This document shows, piece after piece, positions 52,264 through 63,190 of a stretch of DNA of 64,000 bases. The position numbers were made by a program, and so were the translations under genes. The DNA comes from Symsagittifera roscoffensis (Eukaryota > Xenacoelomorpha > Acoela > Convolutidae), in NCBI RefSeq assembly GCF_963678635.1, contig NC_087068.1:4156001-4220000 (forward strand), given 5' to 3'. The stretch's first letter is position 1. Every line of letters begins with the position of its first letter. The notes under the pieces are model-generated. The model was not told the origin of the DNA, ran no database searches, and worked only from the letters and a program-made list of their open reading frames with translations.

Positions 52264-52638
52264 TAATTAATGTCTTTTGAATTTTTTCCGAATTAGTCGT
52301 TTCCTTGCAAAACTATGCCTCTTTTCGGCTCCTTTCCATCGTAAGTTATGTTGAACTGCTCGACTTAGCTGATTGTAGAGACAGTCGATTTCTTGACATA
52401 TGTTTACATATTTATCTAATCTCAGCATAATTTGGCTAAGAGATGTTCCTATTAAAAGCAAATGAAACTTAAAATTCTCCAAAGAACAAAAAAAACTGTG
52501 AGTGGAGATGCAAAACTCATGTGTTACTATGTATTTTTCGTAAAAATTACTGGAAACGGAAATTAATAGCCATTTTTCCTTATAATCTGAATATAAGCTT
52601 GGAAGAGCTTGACACATAGCAGCAGCTATCTGGAACAA
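52264..52638 (-). CDS. Possible small basic protein
   Basis: An open stretch of 123 codons on the minus strand has a Lys/Arg-rich C-terminus (RKRLIRKKFKRH). There is no ATG at its start, so it would be an exon or chance. The copy at 56071-56442 is identical. Not recognised. Confidence 0.25.
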
Positions 52639-52878
52639 TGATTTTTGCTCAGAATTGTGAATTTATATAGTAGAAAAAACGCCTACGCGATTTTGAGATC
52701 TACAAATTTCATATAAAACTTTCCATATTTGGTACTACTTCCATTTATGGAAATCATGATGAGTCATATTGTTTACTTCCATTTTCATTTAATCTCAAAA
52801 TCACTTTTCTCATTTCTCTTCATCTGATCAGTTTGCTCTTCAAAAATTACTCTAGAAACGACACTAGTCTCAATTAAA

Positions 52879-53108
52879 ATGAATTCTCAAAAAATTAAAC
52901 AAAAGTTGGGAGATTCGTTTGGTTCCAAAAAACCTTCAAGGGGAAAATATACTTTGAAACCTGCTTTCAAATTTTAAAAATTGTTGGTTTGGGACAATTT
53001 GAAAAATCCCAACAGGTCTATCTTATTAGAAAAGAAGGAGAGGCATTATCGGCAATCCGGAACACTGTTATTCACGATGCTGGAAACCTCGGACTCGTAC
53101 CTATATGA
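52879..53108 (+). pseudogene. Truncated copy of the gene at 56703-57119
   Basis: The first duplication copy carries only the 5' part of this frame. At the duplication joint (53103-53106) the reading frame meets a TGA (53106-53108) and the remaining 70 or so codons are missing. Upstream sequence is otherwise the same as 56683-56906. Confidence 0.7.
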
Positions 53109-53422
53109 TGCAAGTACCCATGAGAGAGAACCAACTTGGAGAAATGCAACTGTTGGAGGAAGTGACTGAGCATGTAGGAATGAACTACCCCGAAACTCCT
53201 GACTCTAGATATGTGGCTCAACCATTTGACGATTTCCTCTTTCCTTGGGAAGAGGGTTCTGTGGAAAATCCAATAAGCATCGAAGAGGATGAGGGGTTCT
53301 CTGAGCCAAGAACTCCAAGCAGCGAATCACCAAGACAACCGCCAGCGATGGAGGCAAGACCAGCTTTGCGTTCTTTTGAGAACCTCCAGAAGTCGTCAGC
53401 TGCTCGACAGCTTTTTGATTAA
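53106..53422 (+). pseudogene. 5'-truncated duplicate of the acidic small gene
   Basis: Identical to the last 105 codons of 49128-49619 including TAA, but the upstream exon and promoter are replaced by the duplication joint. An in-frame ATG (53107) is present, so expression from it cannot be excluded. Confidence 0.6.
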
Positions 53423-53662
53423 ATATTTTTGTAAATAAATAATGTTCGTCATTAACTTTGTTCTTTGTGATTAACTAATTTCTTCAATTTCGTTCAATTA
53501 TTAGAACATATGAGAGGTTCAGGTAAAGCATTGAAAAACAATTAGAACCTAATTTAGTGCTCCAATAATTTTTTGCATACATCTTGATTATTTTTGCATA
53601 CATTTTAGAAAAACAGTAGAAAATTTCTACACAAGTGAAGAATACCAGATCATTTGTTACAT

Positions 53663-53905
53663 CTTGTCAAAATAGCTCAAACACTTTTGACACTTTGTAG
53701 AAAAATTGAAACAGTTTTCGCATTTTGTCGAAAAAAGTGAAACACTTTTTGCATCTTGTCGAAAGAGTTGAAACCCTTTTTGCATTTTGTACAAAAAGTG
53801 AATCTTTTTCGCATTTGTAGGAAAAAAATTGAATCACTTTTTGCATTTTGTCAAAAAAACTGAAACACTTTTTGCATTTTGTCAACAAAATTTAATTTTT
53901 TTTTG
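53663..53905 (+). repeat. Degenerate minisatellite, second copy
   Basis: Same array as 49860-50100, carried by the 3.8-kb duplication. Confidence 0.8.
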
Positions 53906-55132
53906 CTTTTTGCTTAAGAAATTGGAACACTTTTCCTTTTTTTTGTTGAAAAAAAGGAAACAGTTTTCAAATTTTGTGGAAAAAAATTAAAAATACTTTT
54001 CGCATCTTGCCAAAATAAATCATTACTATTTTTCTTCCATAGTTAATTATCAGTCTTTATGAAATTCTTGTTCAAAATTTAATCCTTTAGAAAACTAATT
54101 TTTGCGTGTTTGCTGATCAGAAACAATAGAAAACCAATGTATTAGCATCAGAAATAGCGCTGAAAGTCATCAATATAGAAGTTTTCAGGGTAAAAAGTCG
54201 TAAGGTTTTTTACATCAAAAATGTTGAGTTTTTCGTTTAATCATTTAACAAATTAAGTTGAAATTTACCATAATTTTTGGAAAAACCAAGAAAAAACATG
54301 CATTTTACCAAAAAATTTTTAGATAGTTTCGCACAATTGTGAAAAATTCAGAACGATTTTTACAAATAGAAAAAAGATTTCGAAATGTTTTACGCATTTT
54401 GCATAACTCCTTGAGAGAGTTTTTGGAACTCTAAATAAGTTAGATAATGAAAAGTTTTTAGAGAAAAAACTATTTTTGACAAGATTCTTATAGCAATTTT
54501 TCAATTATCATAAGAAAATTTAATTGAAAAAAGCCAATCCGAGTTTCTAACGTGATTCTCGACAGAGCTAAGAACGTGTTTCTTGAATTATTTAGGCAAT
54601 AAAAAAGTAATTCCACCTGAGAAAATGAAGTCATTGCATTTTAATTTTTATGGAACAGTAAAAATTGTAGAATACTTCCACCAGAGCAATTGACGCCAAA
54701 AAACGTATAGATTCTTCTAATTTTTAGAATCTATCGAATCCATCCTCGAACTTTATAAGAAGTCCTTACACAATAACTTCTAGATTTTTCTGAATCTTCT
54801 AAATTCTAGAAAAATTCAATTAAAGTTTAACCAATTAGAATTCCAGAACTAACTCTAAGGTTATGAGATTGATGAAAAATTTTGTGGAATTTAGTTATTT
54901 TTCTAGTTATTTAAATCCAAATAAAGATACTCAACCAATGTAAACAATAGGAATAATTTTCAAGGAAATTCTTCTCTGTTAAAAAACCTTTAAAAAGTCT
55001 TATTCTACAAAGTCCTTTATAAACAATTAAAATCAACCAAGTGTTGAAAATCTTTTGAATGAGTTCAAGTATTTTTATGCGAAATTCAACAAAATCTACA
55101 AGTGAAAATTTTATTTTTCACTCCATTTGAAA

Positions 55133-55742
55133 ATGTTCTACAGTTCAGTTCGTTCTATCAATCTGAGTAGAATTTTTAAAAGAAACAGAAATCTAGATCA
55201 AATTTTGAAATCAATCATAATAGAACGGGCGAGTTTTTGCATCCAGTTTGAGATTGGTACCGAAACTGTCAAGACTCTCAAATTTAACAAAATCTCCCAG
55301 ACTAAGGGGCAAATTATCATAGATAGTTCAGAATGAAGAGAACTCGAGTGTAAAAGACTTAGAGAAATTACAAAAGAAATGGTTAAGTCTAAGTCACCTT
55401 CGAGAAAACAGTACGGGTTTTCACATGATTCAAATGAAAAACTTTTTGATGAAATTAACGATCTGGGATACGTAAATAGTTTTCATTTGCTTATAACTGA
55501 ACTTTTAATGCAAATTATTACTTTTGAAAAAATTGTTGATTTTTGTCATCTTTCAAAGAGATCTGAAGAAGTGTTTTAGTCCCTTAAGAATTTCCCTACA
55601 TGATTGGCGAAAAATTGAAACAACTCGTGAAAGAAGGTACAAGAAGGAAAAATTAAAGATTCAACAGGATAACTTAGCTCTGTTTGGAAGAAAACAAGGT
55701 GTGGCACATGAAGAAGAAAGTGACAAGGAACTCGAAAATTAA
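55133..55742 (+). CDS. Possible small gene, interrupted frames (second copy)
   Basis: Duplicate of 51329-51938 with the same in-frame TGA and same overlapping frame. No change in coding status was seen between copies. Confidence 0.3.
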
Positions 55743-56702
55743 CTCAGTTTTTGAATTTTTTACACACTTTTTTCAAAATTACAGTTTTTTTGTTTTTGGT
55801 TTTACTTTTTATTTAAATTGGTTGTTCCTGAACCAAAGCTTAGTTTTTAAAGATTTGCCAGAGTAAATTTTTCAGAACACATTTGAAGACAATTGATTAT
55901 TTTATCACAAATCTCACATAATCACTATTCACAGAACCATGACAATCAATAAAGCAATCAATAATCTTGAACATATCAGATTCATTTTTTGAGTTTCAAG
56001 TTTTTCGAATTCTATCTAAAAACGCTGAACCAAGAATTTGTGGGGAAGCCAGTTTCTGCTATGAACATAATTAATGTCTTTTGAATTTTTTCCGAATTAG
56101 TCGTTTCCTTGCAAAACTATGCCTCTTTTCGGCTCCTTTCCATCGTAAGTTATGTTGAACTGCTCGACTTAGCTGATTGTAGAGACAGTCGATTTCTTGA
56201 CATATGTTTACATATTTATCTAATCTCAGCATAATTTGGCTAAGAGATGTTCCTATTAAAAGCAAATGAAACTTAAAATTCTCCAAAGAACAAAAAAAAC
56301 TGTGAGTGGAGATGCAAAACTCATGTGTTACTATGTATTTTTCGTAAAAATTACTGGAAACGGAAATTAATAGCCATTTTTCCTTATAATCTGAATATAA
56401 GCTTGGAAGAGCTTGACACATAGCAGCAGCTATCTGGAACAATGATTTTTGCTCAGAATTGTGAATTTATATAGTAGAAAAAACGCCTACGCGATTTTGA
56501 GATCTACAAATTTCATATAAAACTTTCCATATTTGGTACTACTTCCATTTATGGAAATCATGATGAGTCATATTGTTTACTTCCATTTTCATTTAATCTC
56601 AAAATCACTTTTCTCATTTCTCTTCATCTGATCAGTTTGCTCTTCAAAAATTACTCTAGAAACGACACTAGTCTCAATTAAAATGAATTCTCAAAAAATT
56701 AA

Positions 56703-57119
56703 ACAAAAGTTGGGAGATTCGTTTGGTTCCAAGAAACCTTCAAGGGGAAAATATACTTTGAAACCTGCTTTCAAATTTTAAAAATTGTTGGTTTGGGACA
56801 ATTTGAAAAATCCCAACAGGTCTATCTTATTAGAAAAGAAGGAGAGGCATTATCGGCAATCCGGAACACTGTTATTCACGATGCTGGAAACCTCGGACTC
56901 GTACCTATATATGAAGCCAAATCTGGCAAAGAATCAACTATGGATCAGGAGCTCGACATCTGTAATAGAGTATATGAAACAGCAACATACAACATGAGGA
57001 GGGTGTGTGTCACAATCAAGAAGTACAGTCTGAACAAACCACCCTACATTCAGATTCGACTCTTCATTGCAAAAGAGAATGAAGCAATGAAACAACTTGC
57101 TATGTCAACTATACTTTGA
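56703..57119 (+). CDS. Small unrecognised protein (about 138 codons open)
   Basis: The frame is open from 56703 and ends at TGA 57117-57119. It has good amino-acid complexity (GQFEKSQQVYLIRKEGE, TATYNMRRVCVTIKKY) and looks like a real soluble domain. There is no in-frame ATG near the start; another frame opens at ATG 56683 (MNSQKIKQKLG) and stops after 32 codons, so a short upstream exon or a frame change is needed. Family not recognised. It crosses the end of duplication copy 2 and is the intact version of 52879-53108. Confidence 0.45.
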   Translation, partial: TKVGRFVWFQETFKGKIYFETCFQILKIVGLGQFEKSQQVYLIRKEGEALSAIRNTVIHDAGNLGLVPIYEAKSGKESTMDQELDICNRVYETATYNMRRVCVTIKKYSLNKPPYIQIRLFIAKENEAMKQLAMSTIL

Positions 57120-57692
57120 ACGAATTCAAAGAACTGTCTCAAATTTTGGGAGACTTTATGTTTGTTGATAACTGTAAACCTCAGTAATGCTTTGTGATGT
57201 TTTGTATGTTTGGTACTTCAAATATTATTGGTCGAAAACTATTTCTTGTCACTGAAGTGCTTATTTAGATCTAGGATATCTGAGGAAATGTCAGACAAAA
57301 CAAACAGCTTAACCAAAATTGACATACAACACTATCCAATCATCAATTGATTTTCCTGTATATGTTTAAACAATTACAGAAAAAACTATTTAATTACTGA
57401 TTTTATCTAAAGTTAAGTAATTTTTGTCTTATTTGAACGAAATTACAAACAAGAATGTAGTTGAAAACTTTTTCATTAATTTTTGAATTTTTGTATTTTA
57501 TTGCATGTTTTCAATTTTTTTTGTCTAAGTTTAAGGTTTCGATTGATTACATAAATTTCCTAAAAAAGTTTTTAGACTCTAAAAACGGGAAAACTTTTTA
57601 TGGTGGTTACAAAATAAATTAAAAATGATGCACTATTCAAGTTTCTTTGTTTATTTCAGTAAAAAAAATATGTTTCTATCAAAAGCGTTTCA
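57120..57692 (+). other. AT-rich spacer
   Basis: No gene or repeat recognised. TTTATTTCAG ends at about 57659, a possible acceptor shortly before the next start codon. Confidence 0.5.
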
Positions 57693-58163
57693 ATGTCTGA
57701 AATGGACATTTATAAAATTTTAAGTTTGAACTACTACAAAAAACTACCAGAGTGGTGGACAGATGAGGTTGATGGAGATTGTATTAGTTTTATTCTGTAT
57801 AGAAACACAGAAAATTCAGTAGTTTTGGTTAAAAAGATGGAGAGGAGATTCCAAAAAAGAAGAGTACTGCCAAATTTATCAACAGTTTTTTATGTAGAAG
57901 AGTTAACTGAGATTGAGTGGTCGATCAGTGAAAAACAAAACAACGGAAGAGTCTACGAAACAAAACTTGGAGATAAGGAACATCAATTCGAATGCTGTTT
58001 TGAATTGGATACAAATACAAACTCTAGATTTGTCAGATTATCTTTTAATAGATTATCCAAATTTAATAGACTTTCGGTTGTTTATATTACAATATACCAA
58101 AAACAAACAATGAAAATGTGTATTTTGGTAATTTTTCCACTGGTTAGGAATAGAACAAATTGA
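57693..58163 (+). CDS. Hypothetical protein (156 aa)
   Basis: Starts at ATG 57693 and ends at TGA. The sequence is of normal complexity with many Glu, Lys, Asn and aromatic residues (YYKKLPEWWTDEVDGD). No motif recognised. An acceptor-like TTTCAG lies about 35 bases upstream. Confidence 0.45.
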   Translation: MSEMDIYKILSLNYYKKLPEWWTDEVDGDCISFILYRNTENSVVLVKKMERRFQKRRVLPNLSTVFYVEELTEIEWSISEKQNNGRVYETKLGDKEHQFECCFELDTNTNSRFVRLSFNRLSKFNRLSVVYITIYQKQTMKMCILVIFPLVRNRTN

Positions 58164-58351
58164 AAAAAATTTGATCGAAAGTTCAAAATTTGAATTGAGT
58201 TTTGAGAAATAATATAAACCAGACAAGAAATCTCACTTTGGTGTATATGTTGTTTATAATAGAAAAATGCCTTAAAACTCATCGATCGGGAACTTTCATA
58301 AACATAGTTTAGTTCTGATTTACAGAATTTTGGAAATCGGAGAATACTTCA

Positions 58352-58570
58352 CTCTGATTGGTTATTACCACAAATATTACATGTGAAGGAATGTTCGATT
58401 GGTTGATATCAAAACTATTGAAAAATCCATGAGAAATAGAACTCAATTCTGATTGGTTGACTTCAGATTTTTTGAACGTTCCATGACCAATGAAGCTCGA
58501 TTCTGTTTGGTTGATATCAAAAAAGATTTGAGAAAATTTCCTTATAAGCAATGCTCGATTCTGATTGGTT
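58352..58570 (+). promoter_or_regulatory. Array of five ATTGG (inverted CCAAT) motifs, about 52-bp period
   Basis: TCTGATTGGTT or close variants (one TCTGTTTGGTT) occur near 58355, 58398, 58450, 58502 and 58560, most followed by GATATCAAAA or GACTTC. Spacing is 43-58 bases. The minus-strand open frame across it (repeated INQSE) is a product of the repeat. Confidence 0.55.
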
Positions 58571-58614
58571 GATACTTTTGAAACTCCATAGTTAGATTGA
58601 ATGATTTTTTTCAA

Positions 58615-61260
58615 CTAGGCTAAAAAGGTGATCCTTTCTGATTTTTTTTCACGTTAAAAACATTTAGTTGATAATTTTCAAGACGAAGCATTCTTCTTTT
58701 CAACATATTGTTAAATTATGTGCTCAGCAGCCTCCAAACACACTTCAAGAGAAGGAAAAAAAAGTTTATTCTTCAATTAAAATATTAGAAACTAGTATTA
58801 AAATGATTATTTTTTTTGAATCTGAAATTCAATTGTGATAAATTTGAAAAATTATAGCAAATTTATAGTTTTTTCATCACAATTCTTGATCTGTCATTTT
58901 TTAATCAAAGGTTCTGATTGATGATAAAACCAGCAACAACCGAATTCAACTTGTTGTGAAATTTTCAATGGAAATAGATCCAAAAATCTTTAACCTACAG
59001 TAAAAACATTGGTTGCAAGTTTGTGGAGATATTGGTTGCGATAAATTTGTGGTAAAAGTGCATAATATGCGCTAATGCGTGGTCAAGTATTTGTTAAAAA
59101 ATTGTGAAAAAATTGGAGATTTATAAAACCTGGACTATTTGAAAGGCTTTGTGTAGTTACCATTTTAGAGTTTTTCTTGTTTAGTGCTTGTAAAGTATTC
59201 GTAGAGTAGTGAGTCGTTAAGCAGATAATGGAGGCTGATTTATTAAGAGTTATGGTGTACTACTGGTTAGTAAAAGAAATTGATAACTGATCTGGAAAAT
59301 ATAAAAAAACCTTTTAAAATTTCAAGTTAATAGTGTACATCATTCTCAATCAAAATTTGGAGTTGAAACAGCAATATCAGCTTTCAAAATCATTCGACGA
59401 GTTTTAGCAAAAATTTTATTGTAATAAATTTGCTTTCTAATAAATGAATTTTGTTGAAATAATAAATTTTCTGTCTAAAATTCAATTTTTAATTAAAATT
59501 TTGTTCAAACTGGATTGAGTTGGAAATTAGTAGATGAAGCAGAAACTGAGAAAATAAAAAATTGAGACAAAAACTCAGGTTAATTCGTTGAGATTTTTGA
59601 GATATTTTTACTAAAATTTAGCTTATGAATTATACCTTGAGAAAAAATCCAACATAATAAATCTCAAAGGTTGATCTTTATGGGTAATTTATTAAAAAAA
59701 TTGTTATTATTTGGTTTATTAGGAAAATTTAAATGAGAATTCATTCAGATGTTTGGAGGATAATTCTTGTGAAGTAAACCAAACCCCGAATATGATCGTT
59801 TCGAAGATGATACATAAAGCAGAAATCAAAAATTTGCTTTCGAGATCTACATTTCATTATTTTGGATTCAAAAAAATTTGATGTAGAACATTTGTTGGAG
59901 ATAATAATCTCAAGCTTGCTGAAAATTTCTATGCAAACCTAAACATTAACAAGAAAATTTCAATGAGACACAGTAAAAGTTTAGTTCTGGTCAGCTTCTT
60001 TTTTTTTTCAATTGGAAGAAAAACGTTGAACTATATTTTTTACGTAAAAAACTTTGTATATTTATTCAATTGCTAGAGTTTGCAGCTTGATTACTTTTCT
60101 TTAAACAATTTTTTTTGAGAACAGCTTTTTAAGAAGTTTATAAATGTTGCAGAAATATCGAACTAAGTTCCCTTGTGTATTTCTATTTCGGAAGGTTATT
60201 AGATTATAACCAAAAGAGATGCTCCTTATTTGTTCTAAAAGCTCAACGTAAAATTACACCTTTATATTCTCATTTTGTACATGGGCTTTTGAATGCTTGA
60301 AAAAGCACCAATTTTTTCTCACTCAGACATTTTTCAAGGAAACTTCCGCCAAAAATCAAGAATTAAACGCGATTAAATAACTACTTTGCAAGAAAAGTGA
60401 TAGTTAATAATCCCAAAAGTTGTGATTTTGCTGAATCAGTTTTCAGTACCAACTAAACAAAGGAATCTAAAGGAGAACAAGTACAAATTACATGGTAGTA
60501 ATTAGAGGTTATCTGTTCTTATTTTATCTCTGCCAGCTAATTTTTTGTTCAATTGATACTCTTTTCTTCGAAATTTCTTAGTTCTGACTAACTTTTCTTG
60601 CAAAGTGAGTTCGACAGAGAAAACATGCATTGAGCAGAAAGCAAAGATAAACTTAAGACGTTGAAAATTTTTATGCAAAAAAAACATAAAAATTATGTTG
60701 AAGACGCAACAGAGAGATAATCATCAGTTTTGAAGAAGGTTTTTTTTTGTTGAATATCATACAATCTAATACTTTTTAAGGAAAAAATTACCCCAATTTT
60801 AGTCACTTTCAGTAGTAAAATAACCAATTCTATTCAATGATCTGAAATTTAGTATTATGAATCATGTTAAAAGCTTCTCAGGAGTTATAATTATTGTACA
60901 AAATTGGGTAAATCTTTGAGAAAAACTCAGAAGGAGTTGGCTCATGGAGTTTGATCTAGAAGTTTCAATGAATATTGCGCTTATTGTTCAACTGAAATGA
61001 GATTATTGAGTGAATTCTCCTTCATAGGACAAAAAACACCAATTAATTACACAAATGAAAATTGATTAATTTTTACTTTATCGAAAATTACGTTTAATTA
61101 CCCGAGAAATCCGAAATTTCCATTTTGATTCAGCTAATATGGGCTTGATATGTTCGGAGCAATATAAAATTCGCTTTTTAGCTCAAACTAGGCTAAACTG
61201 TATCGTATTTCATTTTTTTGAGAGATCCATAAAATACAATTTGAGCTTATTTTAAACTCT
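58615..61260 (+). other. AT-rich stretch without recognised genes
   Basis: About 2.6 kb of A/T-rich sequence. No gene, RNA or clear repeat could be supported. Confidence 0.5.
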
Positions 61261-61274
61261 ACACGTATGTATTT

Positions 61275-61445
61275 TTTTCAATTAAATCAGAAGCAACAAA
61301 AAACAAGCCAAAAACTTGGGATTTCTGCAATTCTTTTCAAAAACTTGATTTTTTTAACAATTTTTTTCCTAAAACTTCAAAATTTTTGCAATTTTTCACA
61401 AAAACTTGAAATTTTTGCAATTTTTTCCAAAATTTTGACTTTTTT
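61275..61445 (+). repeat. Degenerate AAAACTTGAAATTTTTGCAA repeat
   Basis: About four loose copies of AAAACTTG-A-TTTTTGCAATTTTTTCC at roughly 36-base spacing. Confidence 0.6.
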
Positions 61446-61756
61446 GAAGTTTCAGTAGGTTTCAGCGTAGTTTCAGCTAGATTGAGTAGTGTTTCAAAAA
61501 ATAAGATTATCTAATGAAATAGGTATTAAGTCAGAATAAATCAAGTTTTATCGTGTTTTGAAGTTTTTTGAAAAATTTATCAATTTTTTCGATGAAAATT
61601 TCCAATTTTTGCCAATTTTACCATTGACTTACCATGAGACAAAACCATAATAACTTCATTACCCAATCTACACGTAATACTTATAAATTATATAACGCGT
61701 GCCGAGATTTTTGCGAAAATACTAGACATTTCCACACAAAATCCAAAAAAAAAACG

Positions 61757-61956
61757 NNNNNNNNNNNNNNNNNNNNNNNNNNNNNNNNNNNNNNNNNNNN
61801 NNNNNNNNNNNNNNNNNNNNNNNNNNNNNNNNNNNNNNNNNNNNNNNNNNNNNNNNNNNNNNNNNNNNNNNNNNNNNNNNNNNNNNNNNNNNNNNNNNNN
61901 NNNNNNNNNNNNNNNNNNNNNNNNNNNNNNNNNNNNNNNNNNNNNNNNNNNNNNNN
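61757..61956. other. Assembly gap (200 N)
   Basis: Exactly 200 undetermined bases, the usual placeholder for a scaffold join. Order and distance across it are not proven by sequence. Confidence 0.99.
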
Positions 61957-61975
61957 CATTCCTTACTTAAAAAGG

Positions 61976-62020
61976 CATGCAGGATCTGAAAAAAAAATTT
62001 TTTTTTTCAGATCCTGCATG
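61976..62020. repeat. Perfect 22-bp-arm palindrome
   Basis: CATGCAGGATCTG, nine A, ten T, then CAGATCCTGCATG. It lies 20 bases after the gap and may have helped to break the assembly. Confidence 0.9.
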
Positions 62021-62162
62021 TAATTTCAATCAAAACTTTTGCTTTCCAAATGCACAGATTTGGATAAAAGTCTTAAGCAACGATTTCGATAAAAACTTGT
62101 GCAATGGTTTGGATAAAAGTCCTAAACAACCAGCAGAAAAACAAGATTTTAAAAGTTGAAGT

Positions 62163-63190
62163 CTATATTTCAACCATAGAAAATCATTTGACACAAAAGG
62201 ACCTATATCATCTTCATCAGAAGGAAATCCATACCTCCTTATGGTAAGAGTTGATGCATTCACTCACTATGTAGCACTGAACCCTGTACCTCATTGTGAT
62301 GCTTATTATGCATCTACAACACTTTCCAAACACTGGATAGCAAATTTTGGATTACAAGAAATCCTTGTCACAGATAACGGCATTGAATTTATAAACAATG
62401 AATTCATCACACTATGTCACTTTTATAACAATAAACATAAACACTGAACATCTCATGCCCATGGATAAATGGTTTTAGTCTAAATTATGAACCGTTCCCA
62501 ACAAGAATATATCTGATGTATATTAAATGGAAATGACACAAAAAACCGAACAGTCAACTCACGTAAAGCTATTCCCACTAGCATATAATCCACAAATAAA
62601 AAACAACTCTTGAATTATCATCAAATGAAATAGTTTTTAATCAAAAACCACGAAAACCAAAAATGTTTACAGCAAACTCATCAAAAAAAGCACAGGGTTT
62701 TTGTCAATTTAAAAAATTTTCAATTTATTACAATTTACCACTTCATACACACGATGAAGATCATTTTCATCACCCAAAATTTTTAAAATTAGTCTCTGGA
62801 AGATATACAAAATGGATTTTATACCGAGATAAAAAAAAACATAACAAAAATTACCCAAAAACTGCTAAAACCTTATTACAAAGACAAAATGTTTAATTCC
62901 AAATAAATTCAGGTTTTAAATCAGCAAAAAAATAAAAATAGAAATATATACTTTTAACGCCAAATTTTATAATACAAAAAGGAATATCTGAAAAATGCAA
63001 CCTATCCGAAAAGGACTTTTTCAAATAATTGAAAAACTTATAGCGTTACATATAAACTTATCTGTCCCAACTAATCGATCCCGAAACAATCTTTTACCAT
63101 ACTATCCAAAAGATTCGTCCTTTGCGAATTCACGCAATTGTTTTCCCTTGCAGAACTAAATTTTGTTGAAAAATTTATAAATACTAATAA
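62163..63190 (+). pseudogene. Decayed LTR-retrotransposon integrase region
   Basis: An intact stretch (62181-62444) carries two of the catalytic acids of a retroviral-type integrase core: FDTKGPI (first Asp) and LVTDNGIEF (second Asp). Right after, stops appear around the place of the third acid (62440-62500). A later piece (62663-62896) has the HTHDEDHFHHP segment seen downstream of the core in this kind of element, and further broken frames run to about 63190. This belongs to a different element from the giant one; much more AT-rich. Upstream Pol is either across the gap or lost. Confidence 0.75.

Larger units (their letters stand above)
49300..53102 (+). repeat. Tandem duplication, copy 1 (3803 bp)
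   Basis: Matches 53103-56906 with only a few base changes. The breakpoints share ATAT (49300, 53103 and 56907). It starts inside the coding frame at 49128-49619 and ends inside the frame represented intact at 56703-57119. Confidence 0.95.
53103..56906 (+). repeat. Tandem duplication, copy 2 (3804 bp)
   Basis: Second copy of 49300-53102. Includes the 3' part of the 49128 gene, the minisatellite, the same small open frames and the 5' part of the next gene. A few substitutions and one-base indels distinguish the copies. Confidence 0.95.

Noticed and set aside
58309-58614. A 101-codon minus-strand gene
   Set aside because: It is a translation of the ATTGG repeat array (repeated INQSE) in a non-coding stretch.
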